This document shows positions 56,095-64,000 of a stretch of DNA of 64,000 nt, one piece after another. The stretch covers positions 139,153,686-139,217,685 of the forward strand of contig CAXKWD010000005.1 in assembly GCA_964059195.1 (NCBI GenBank), read 5' to 3'. The notes under the pieces were generated by a model. That model did no database searches, had not been told where the DNA came from, and saw only the letters and a program-made list of their open reading frames with translations. Every line of letters starts with the position of its first letter. Within the stretch, counting starts at the first letter, position 1. Position numbers and translations under genes: made by a program. The DNA comes from Ectobius pallidus (Eukaryota; Arthropoda; Insecta; Blattodea; Ectobiidae).

Positions 56095-56745
56095 TTATTA
56101 AGTGCCAGAATGGTACTTTATGAGATTCTCTGTCCGTCTGTGGGTCTGTACGCGCGATAACTCAAAGACGCTTTATTGGATTTTTATGAAACTTGGTTCA
56201 CGCATTTATAACGTCCATGGGAAGAAGCCTATTGACATTGGACCAAATCGATTAACCGGTACCGAAGTAACGATTAATTAAAGGTCACATCCTTTTTTAA
56301 ATGGGAAACCATGACTATACTACAAAGCCTCTTTGCTAATCATTGAGGGCCTTGACTCCAATGTAGTCAGATGTTTGTTTATTTCGTTCAAGTTGAAATG
56401 AGTACTTTACGAATACTGTTATATACATAAGGTATATTACTGTGAAATAATTAGGCCTATGTACATTAAGCGGAGTTCTCTGTCAGTGCATTTTGTGAAA
56501 TGTTGACATATTTAAATAATTTCTTATAGGTCTATCAGTGTATACGACTATGAATTAAGGTTAAATATGAAACTTTTTACTTTTATTCTTCCGCAAGCCC
56601 TGTTGAATGAATCGATCTGGAGCTAACTCGGAGATCGATTACAAAAATAATTTATTTTCTGCATATCATAATTGCAATTATCACTGATTAAACAAAATCA
56701 TTCTGGCACTTTGTTATATCAGTTTACCTGATATTTATTTCATTT
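56095..56745 (+). mobile_element. Interspersed repeat with AAGTGCCAGAATG inverted ends
   Basis: TTAAGTGCCAGAATGGTACT at the left and CATTCTGGCACTTTGTTATA at the right form an inverted pair. Left-half phrases (CTCTGTCCGTCTGTGGG, GGATTTTTATGAAACTTGG, GGGAAGAAGCCTATTGACAT) match 13740-13970 and 15880-16366. The right half (AATCGATCTGGAGCTAACTC, TTTCTGCATATCATAATTGC) matches 13240-13400. It appears to be a whole element of unknown class. Confidence 0.7.
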
Positions 56746-57720
56746 CAGTTTATATAATAATTTATAATTATGATTATTTCACAATGCTGTTAACACAATT
56801 GGATGCATTAACGACGTACAGTACCTCCTAGCTACTTTAAAAGCTGGTGATAAACTTGTAACGAGATGAAACAATAATGTTTGAAGAGCGCAATATAACT
56901 TCCAGATGCTTCTGTAAATCCGTTACGGATTTCCTTCACACAACATCGTTAACTCTTTAATCAAGGAGTGGACTTTATTCTGGATTCTTAGAATGCTTTA
57001 ACCTAAAAGTGCGCAGTGAAAAGACAGCAGCTGACATAGGACAAGGCGTCAAAAAGCCATTTGTAACCAAGGAGACAGCATCACTAACAACAGAACTCTG
57101 TACATACATGAACAGGAGAGAAGCTAGATGTTCTCCGAGGAACAACAAGAGTCTCATCCTTGTCCCCATTTTGCTGCTTTGACTATGAGAAAAATGAGAT
57201 TGCTCTGATGTGATAACGATGGAAATTCTGAGCGAGGAATCCTAAAACTGCTTACAAGTAATATTTTTTTCTTCGATTGTGTTTTCTTCTATTTCCTGTT
57301 CATAATATCACTGTGGGTACTCGAATTTTCTACACCCAATGTCTGTAACGAAACCTACCTACCTTTTTTCCCCTACTTACATAATATGTGCGTCATTTAT
57401 GTTAAGGCCTCTATCTTTATTAAACAGATATGGAATGTGATCAAATTTGCTAATGAATTTTACGATGTTAATCTTAACGGTGTCTATTTTTGTCTTAACA
57501 TTGCCTTAAGGACTTTATTCCCAGCAGCTAAATTATGATGCGAATATTTGGGCCTGCACATAAGTACTCGATGTCGATCCCCACCAAGACTAAAATAGTA
57601 CTTGTTTCTTAACGTTGGTACCCTCTGTGAATGGAGAACAGCTATTATTAATTATTTATTAATTATTTTAACATTCATTTTTCTCTAAATCGCTATCGTG
57701 GAAAAATAGGTCAGTCTTCT
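56746..57720. other. No gene seen
   Basis: The minus-strand opening at 56975-57169 has no motif. Other sequence is AT-rich. Confidence 0.4.
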
Positions 57721-57724
57721 CAAA

Positions 57725-58180
57725 CTATGTCTCGATTCTCCTTTTCGTTTTCTGGTTATGCTGTTCACAGACACACACATATTCATGTTTCTAAAAATAG
57801 CATTTCTGGATTCAGGGGTTCTGGAAACGTGTATTGATAATGTAAGCTATAGTGCTTTCACATTCGCCAGAGGTTTCAAGGCCACAACTTCTCACGTCTA
57901 ATATGCCCCCACTGATCAGCAGTCAACAGTATTCCCCTTTGCGCAGAGGAGCTGCGCTGTCGCACACACTCATACGACACCAAGGGGGATATCCCTACTG
58001 GCTTGTCATGTGACTGGCATTGGAGGGGTATGATGTCATATGAGCACGGTAAGTGGGGGTATCATAGGCGTGCTACGTTTGGCCTTGAAACCTCTGGCGA
58101 ATGTGAAAGGACTATAGACATCGAATTCCGGGGTCGAAGACAATACTTCTTCTACCTATGGCACGAGTAGAAAAGAAAGA
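57725..58180 (-). repeat. Repeat family X copy split by a MITE
   Basis: ATGTTTCTAAAAATAGCATT and TCAGGGGTTCTGGAAACGTG lie on the left, and GAATTCCGGGGTCGAAGACA with CTTCTACCTATGGCACG on the right. They read as one minus-strand copy of the 21928 repeat if 57847-58117 is removed. Confidence 0.7.
57847..58117. mobile_element. Miniature element with 38-bp inverted ends, nested
   Basis: The left arm (57847-57884) starts CTATAGTGCTTTCACATTCG and the right arm (58080-58117) is its reverse complement with a single difference, ending AAAGGACTATAG. The CTATAG outer ends contain TATA or TA, a likely target duplication. The G+C-rich 271-bp body has no frame. Confidence 0.88.
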
Positions 58181-59860
58181 ATAGAATTTTTATTTCTTGA
58201 ATTCAGACCATATTTCAGTTTCAATCCCAAAGTCAATAACACTAATCATAATCATAAAATCCACCTAATGACCTAAACACATTATAAAAGCATAATTACT
58301 ATATTGTGTAGAAGAAATTGTATAAAACAAACTGCTGAGAGGTGTTTAGTTAAAAATTAACACATTTACGGCATTCTATACGATATGAAAATGTCTGATT
58401 TAATAAAAAAAAAATAGCTTAAAATATTAAGAATAAAAGTTAAGAATTTCTATTATCCTTTCCCTAAATGCGTTTTTACTGAATTGCTTACACCCCCTTA
58501 TTAATTTTACAGTTATCCGATCGGTCATTGAAAATACAACGTATTTTAATTCTTTCGAATATAATAATAAAGGAGAAAAGCGCACAGATAGTGCAACTCT
58601 TTTGAAAATAGCAATTCCGCGTAGTAATAGTAAATCCGCTTTTAATTTTAAGTATTTCAAGTATTTTAAGTATAGAAATTCAGTATTATTACAGTTTGAA
58701 TTTGCCAGTTGCCTGATGAATCGTTCATAACTGAAGAGGTCAGAAACATCGTATTTTATGGCCTTACTTGGCTGCCACTTCTTCAGCGTTACTGTACCGC
58801 GTGTAGTCTCCTTTCAGCGGATAGGGGCTATCCGCCCTATCGTCTCTTTCCTGAGACTGGTATTCCTTTATAAGTAAGTCTGTTTAAGTTATGGCTTATA
58901 TTATATTTTGTATAAAAACAACTTAGAACAATTATTTTAGCTTGTTATGCTAAGAAAGGTAAACTTGAGTAATATGCAATATTATTGCAATATTACTGTT
59001 ATTATTATTAAGAAAAGGTGTCTGTAATACATTTCCAATAACCTATATTTAACTGGAATAAACGAATGACATCTGGACTCATTTATACATTAATTTAATT
59101 AGTTTCAAAACCTTAGGAAACGTGAACAGTTTATAGATTTTATAGAAGTATAGTGGATTCGACGTTAAGACTACTGCCCATACCATCATTTTTCTACAAA
59201 AGAGTAGAATGCCATCGGCCCCTAATCCGAAAATATACGAGTATATTGATATGTTCAGGTTTTGGGGTAGCAGCTTTGCGTCCTCCTTGTGCGGTTGTTT
59301 CTTTTCTTTGCGATTTTTAAATTGAAGTATTTACTGTGGACAATACTAATCACTACACAGCTGGAAATCATTTTGCATTGATGTCGGATTCATAAGACTA
59401 CCAGCTTCTTTGTACTGTAACTTAAATAGAACAAATGTTTCCTGGAACTGTGGAAGTAACCAATTGAGTTACTATCCACTGATTGACAGATCTAAGGGGA
59501 ATGGGTAAAAAAAAGCGCAAGCAGCAATTCTAGGAAAAGAGGTCGTCATAACATAAAAAAATTCTGTACAAGGTGTTTAAATTAAATATTTCAAAACGAA
59601 ATTTTAACCAGAATTGCTAAATCTAAACATTAAAATTTTAGTCTGCTGCATTTATGCTAAACTCAGTAGTGAAAAAAAATGATGGCATGAATTTAAAACG
59701 ATTATTATAGGTTCTTGTCTATAAGGGATAATTGTATGTTTTATTGATTTATACACACAGGGTATAAATATTTTATTTCTTTTACCTGAAAGTGCAGAAG
59801 ATCACTCGGATACAGAATACTAACGCAATTTTCGTTTAAAGCAAGAATCAGAATTGAATT
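58181..59860. other. No gene seen
   Basis: AT-rich intronic sequence. A GC-richer patch at 58765-58865 has no motif that I recognise. Confidence 0.4.
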
Positions 59861-59865
59861 ATATA

Positions 59866-60794
59866 CGAGGGTTGGTCAATAAGTAAGGTCTCCAACACTC
59901 TAGCCCAAGCTCATAACGTCGGACGAGAGATTTGCCGCCACTGCCATGTGCCACTATCTCTCCTCTTTCAAACGAGTCATTGGTGAAGCCGCTGAACCTT
60001 TAAGTGTCCGAGATAGAGCTGTTTGAAATGGATCTCCCGATTTCCGTCTCCGCCAAATAATAAGTAAGGTCTCCAACACTCGAGCCCAAGATCACAACGT
60101 CGGACGAGAGAGTTGGTGCCACTGCCATGTCCCGTTATCTCCCTTCTTTCAAATGAGCCATTTCTGCAGCCGCTGAACCTTTTATTGTCCGAGATAGAGC
60201 TGTTTGAAATGGATCTCCCGATTTCCGTCCCCGCCAAGTGTTGCCTCCGCGACCACACCTCGCACAAACCTTATGGAACATCAATTTGTCACTCAAAATG
60301 GTCTGTATGGAACCTTTAGTAATGTCAGGAAGCAATAAACAAAGTTCACGAGTAGTGACGCGTCGATCTTGTCGCACCAATTCATCGACTTTTGCCCCCA
60401 TCTCATCTGTGACAGCTGTTGTTGGTCTCCCACTTGTTCTTCTTCATGAATATTTGTCCGGCCCTGTTTAAACTCACGAACCCATTTACGCACATTTTGT
60501 ATGTCCATACATCCCTCTCCATAAACTTCGCAAAGCAGTCTGTGAATTTCAATAGGCGGAACTTTTTTGCAGTAAGAAACCGTATGACTTCGCGTAGGCG
60601 CACTTGGCGGGGATGGAAATCGGGAGATCCATTTCAAACAGCTCTACCTCGGACACTAAAAGGTACAGGGGCTTCAGCAATGGCTCGTTTGAAAGAGGAG
60701 AGATAGCGGGACATGGCAGTGGTGCCAAATCTCTCGTCCGACGTTGTGAGCTTGGACCAGAGTGTTGGAGACCTTACTTATTGACCAACCCTCG
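59866..60794 (-). mobile_element. Rearranged mariner element, 929 bp
   Basis: CGAGGGTTGGTCAATAAGTA at the left and TACTTATTGACCAACCCTCG at the right are perfect inverted ends flanked by TA (59864-59865 and 60795-60796). The terminal 175 bases on the left are duplicated (59872-60050 and 60058-60237), so the element holds three copies of its end sequence. Only the N-terminal transposase region remains between them. Confidence 0.88.
60238..60637 (-). pseudogene. mariner transposase N-terminal fragment, frameshifted
   Basis: The first minus-strand frame gives VPPIEIHRLLCEVYGEGCMD then IQNVRKWVREFKQGRTNIHE, the first helix-turn-helix of mariner transposases. A frameshift near 60400 moves to a second frame with KVDELVRQDRRVTTRELCLL and LPDITKGSIQTILSDKL, the second helix-turn-helix, ending around HKVCARC. 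The DD34D catalytic domain is absent, so the copy cannot mobilise itself, although its ends could be mobilised by a related transposase. Confidence 0.85.
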
Positions 60795-60875
60795 TAATAC
60801 AAAATTATCACTAGAAGCTTAAAGTTTAAAACATCATATCAGAAGATCCGTGACAAACATTTATCAAAAGTGCAA

Positions 60876-61121
60876 GTGAGGGGTCTATTAGCAAACCCGG
60901 CAATCTCCATTTCAATAAAAGATAGAAATGCTAACTTCTAATGAAAGTTTAATGCATTTCCTGGAAAATATTTAGTGTATGTGTTGTAAATCTGAGTTCC
61001 TCCCTTCATTGGGAAGTCGGATTTTTAACACATAGCCTACACTAAATATGTAATAGAAAATGTTAGCATCTGTACCTTTCTTCAAAATGGAGATTGCCGG
61101 GTTTGCTAATAGACCTCTCAA
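60876..61121. mobile_element. Foldback MITE, 246 bp
   Basis: TGAGGGGTCTATTAGCAAAC plus CCGGCAATCTCCATTT at the left is mirrored by AAATGGAGATTGCCGG plus GTTTGCTAATAGACCTCTCA at the right, with one or two differences. Complementarity continues inward past GCTAAC and ATATTTAGTGTA to a centre near 61010. No target duplication was identified. Confidence 0.88.
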
Positions 61122-61593
61122 CTGGTGGTGCAAGATTCTTAGCGAATCTTGAATAATACCTAGTAATAATGTTCTATTTATACAGATTTCGAATGAAAAA
61201 GTATAGGCTAGACAAAATTAAATTTTTGTTTGTGCGACACTCAATTTCTCACACAATATAAAGCCCACGCCGGACTGCAAAGAAAACAGTTAACACGTTG
61301 ATTAGGCCCATGGTTTATTTTTTGTACTCTATTATTTAAACGTTACATGAAATTTAAATTTTTCTTCTATTTTTTTTTAAAAGTTTGTATTACAAATTTA
61401 AGACAAATGTCTGCATCCTATAGGATACATTATCAATTTAAGGATTAAAAATATGCTAACACATACATAACACTTCGATATAAAGAAAAGTTATGGATCT
61501 TCATCCTTAGAGGTAAGAACATCATGTTGTGTTCATAATGTACGGTTTTCCTCGTTCACTTTATGACGCAATAAATTGTTCTGAGTTATACAG

Positions 61594-61713
61594 GAAAAAA
61601 CTTGGAATATGGGCTGCGGAAGCGAGGATTGCTAAGATTCATACGAGAACTGGACGGCAATGATGAAGAACCCTACGACCACTACCTGAAGGATGCCAGT
61701 ATGTACACCAGAG
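61594..61713 (+). CDS. Receptor guanylate cyclase, ligand-binding domain exon D
   Basis: The first two bases complete the Gly codon begun in exon C. The exon then encodes KNLEYGLRKRGLLRFIRELD and GNDEEPYDHYLKDASMYTR and leaves one base (phase 1). The acceptor is GAGTTATACAG at 61593 and the donor AGAG|GTAAGT at 61713/61714, a strong consensus. Joined to exon C it reads SITVGKNLEYGLRKRG, a helix-strand unit of the ANF-receptor fold. The following exons lie beyond the window. The minus-strand opening at 61639-61833 is a shadow. Confidence 0.85.
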
Positions 61714-61984
61714 GTAAGTCAGTCTACGTAATTTTACTTCATATTTCGGATTTATAAATCTCAACGCCATATTTTCTAAGAAATACGGATTTGGAATGTC
61801 ACTGAATTCCAAACAATTCATTCCGATCCACATTTCCCAATAATAGAGAAGTAATTACTTCTAAAGTCCCATTAATTGAATAACGTAGACTCAATTAACT
61901 AGTGTAGGCCTATATGTATATAACTAGTGTATTCTTACTAGTTATAGAGCTATGTTAGTGTACTTGATTGTTCCTTTTTTTTTT

Positions 61985-62057
61985 TTACTGTCTCTGGATG
62001 AGAGTATGAGAAGGCCTTAACTCTGCCAGATTAAATAAAGATTTATTATTATTATTG

Positions 62058-62100
<43 letters not shown>

Positions 62101-62115
62101 TACTATTACTATTAT
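61985..62115 (+). mobile_element. Retroposon 3' tail ending in (TTA)n
   Basis: GAGAAGGCCTTAACTCTGCC and AGATTAAATAAAGATTTATT precede a TTA repeat that turns into TTACTA units (62042-62115). The AATAAA-like string and the repeat tail are typical of a LINE 3' end. No coding part is kept. Confidence 0.55.
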
Positions 62116-62299
62116 TACACTTCCTTGTACTTTCTCTACCTGTACGAGAAAATATCAGCTACTAGCGATCAAATTCTTGCTATCAAAGGCTAAGAGGAGA
62201 AGTGCGTAGATTGGCACCCAAATCCAAAGAATAATGCGATAGGAAATTCAGGACGTCTCACTATGAAATCCATTCCATTAAGGATAATTAATTAGGCCC

Positions 62300-62900
62300 G
62301 GAAATTAATGCTCTAAAGAAGACGAAATACGCATGCAAATATGCTCTAAAGTTTGTAAAATATGCTCCGGAACTAATGAAATATGCTCCATTGCCCATCA
62401 TTTATATAATGCCAATATTTTACGTTCTATTATTAACTGGATTAGATCGTAAATTACAAAAATAGTAGACTTTATATATAAATTACCTTACAAAACTAAA
62501 AGACATGGGCAACGCAACACATTTTGTAAACTGAAAACTAATTAAGTGAACAGTCTCTTTAATATTATACAATCAGGTCCGAAAATATTAGGCTTTCTAC
62601 TGTCAGTTATTGTACAGTAGGTTCTCAAAACACTCACTTAGCTAAACATGCTGTGAATGTAAGAATTATAGACCTTCAAGCTAAAGGAACCAACGAGGAA
62701 CGAAGCTGCGGTTGCTGCAGGTTTCTTTCTAACTTTTAGGGCTATAACATAGATATGCAGAATATTTAAAATCTGTCGGAAATGTATCGTTAAAATGTGA
62801 CAATTTAACAAAATAAGCAAAAACATTTTAATGTCAAGCAAATATGATGCATTACCGCAAAACTAACAAAAAAATGCAACAATATGCAAAAGTAAATCGG
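62300..62900. repeat. AT-rich element with repeated ATATGCTC words (tentative)
   Basis: TTAGGCCCGGAAATTAATGC begins a stretch with ATATGCTCTAAAG, ATATGCTCCGGAACT and ATATGCTCCATT at short intervals, and AATATGCAAAAGT near the end. The start resembles the GGCCCGG terminus at 45833. No inverted partner is clear. Confidence 0.4.
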
Positions 62901-63034
62901 TAATTTTCTGTTATTTATTTCATGTCTTATACACATTTTAATACTAGCATATAATAGAGTGCATTATTAAAAATACGATTTTTCATATGATTCCGGGAAC
63001 TATTACCTCTGCGAGTAAGAAAATCCTAAAAACC

Positions 63035-63115
63035 TGACTGACTGTCCACGAGATTTGAACCTGCGCCTCTTGAATGTGAATCCACGACAGCGATCTTTCT
63101 CGGTTAGTGCAGACG
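63035..63115 (-). repeat. tRNA-derived SINE head
   Basis: On the minus strand CTAACCGAGAAAGATCGCTG resembles an A box and GCGCAGGTTCAAATCTCGTG contains a B box, at tRNA-like spacing. The head is serine-type-like. A short body continues toward 62990. Confidence 0.65.
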
Positions 63116-63689
63116 AAAAAAAAATTGAAATAATAGTAGCGCAACATCTTGCCGAATGGATTTCCCTGATAATAATACACAAATATGAATGTGATACTCA
63201 TATAACTTTCCCTATATTAAGCATGAACAACCAAATTTTCTCGTCCCACGTTCTGTTATAGAATAAGAAGCAAACGAGCAGTGAGTACATGTTCAGTTGT
63301 CTCCACCTCAGGCAAAGAGAAGCAAGAATAAAAACTAGAATGGGTAACTTAAATAATTACTCTTCAAATAAATTTTAAGGTTTCTTTTTTCAAATAAAAG
63401 GTTAGGGCAAGTAGTGTGTATGTTACGGGTAAACCTTGCTTTACTCGGATAAAGAGTGCACAGTACACAAAAATAATGGGTCAAGTTGGAATAAAATCAA
63501 CATTCCTAGGATTATCTGGTTTTCTAGCTTTACTCGTGACATAATACAGTTGAAATAAAGTCGATATAGGGCCTAGATGCTTTTGAGAGAGCCGTGATAA
63601 ACAATTCTCTTCACATAATATGTAATAGTAAGAATAAGATAAGATAAAGTGCATGCTTCGGTCATATGCCAGAAATTGTTATATCCGAT

Positions 63690-63810
63690 CCGATATATTT
63701 GATCCGATTCTTAGTTTTGAACACATACACATAGTCGAACATAGACATACCCACAGACACGTTTCCGAAAATATTAATTTTGTGTTCAAAGGAATTGGAA
63801 ACATACTAGG
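63690..63810 (-). repeat. Repeat family X fragment
   Basis: ACACATACACATAGTCGAAC, CACAGACACGTTTCCGAAAA and AAAGGAATTGGAAACATAC resemble the 57725 and 32060 copies. The match is weak but in the same order. Confidence 0.45.
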
Positions 63811-63842
63811 GCTAAAATCTCGACACAAAACTTCAATAAAAT

Positions 63843-63848
63843 AATAAA

Positions 63849-63938
<90 letters not shown>

Positions 63939-63951
63939 AAGAAGAAGAAGA
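63843..63951 (+). repeat. (AAT)n then (GAA)n compound microsatellite
   Basis: About 22 AAT units (63843-63909) change directly into about 14 AAG/GAA units (63910-63951). Confidence 0.95.
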
Positions 63952-64000
63952 AACAGTCACTACTAGTGTCAATCGCAATTCTTCTAAATTAGAACTAGTA

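Larger units (their letters stand above)
52584..61593 (+). other. Intron C-D of the cyclase gene (9,010 bp)
   Basis: It runs from GTATGC to GAGTTATACAG. It contains hAT and mariner elements, a SINE, a nested MITE, a foldback element and one unexplained open frame at 53945-54286. Confidence 0.7.

Noticed and set aside
60113..60822. Several + strand open frames across the mariner
   Set aside because: They are antisense to the transposase fragment and run through terminal repeats.
1..64000. CRISPR arrays, bacterial operons, phage or viral genes
   Set aside because: All repeats are eukaryotic in type. There are no spaced identical short repeats with unique spacers, and no viral protein signatures beyond transposon-type reverse-transcriptase relics.

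Overview
The window is eukaryotic and very probably from a hemimetabolous insect with a large, repeat-filled genome. A cockroach or other blattodean is my best guess, an inference from the style of the repeats. It is AT-rich and gene-poor, with long introns bounded by GT-AG sites. It is crowded with relics of non-LTR retrotransposons, tRNA-derived SINEs, hAT and mariner DNA transposons, Helitron-like ends and foldback elements. There are no operons, ribosome binding sites or CRISPR arrays.

One gene is clear. Four coding exons on the + strand (40625-40790, 43772-43846, 52427-52583, 61594-61713) have consensus splice sites and compatible phases. They encode part of the extracellular ANF/type I periplasmic-binding-like domain of a receptor guanylate cyclase, most like the gcy-28 or natriuretic-peptide-receptor group. 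The signal-peptide exon(s) lie upstream of 40625 and were not found. The transmembrane, kinase-homology and cyclase parts must lie beyond the right edge. The introns inside the window are about 3.0, 8.6 and 9.0 kb and are filled with mobile elements.

Left of the gene, 1-40 kb is repeat territory. A 120-codon open frame at 307-669, encoding a possible single-pass membrane protein, is the only other gene candidate I would follow up. Notable elements there are a palindrome at 1218-1358, hAT elements with 8-bp target duplications (2156-2386, 14991-15563, 34975-35412), a 158-bp tandem array at 7126-7640, LINE 3' ends (8203-8765, 17239-17720, 19056-19325, 25100-25490), Helitron-like copies (about 10365-11040 and 26798-27493) and a tRNA-like composite element at 24252-24613 with 50-bp terminal direct repeats.

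The gene introns and right end hold a complete SINE with a 10-bp target duplication (43917-44257), a hAT element carrying a nested LINE fragment (45830-46988), a minus-strand LINE end (47513-47879), a miniature element nested in an older repeat (57847-58117), a rearranged mariner (59866-60794) and a foldback element (60876-61121). Several microsatellites sit exactly at retroelement tails.
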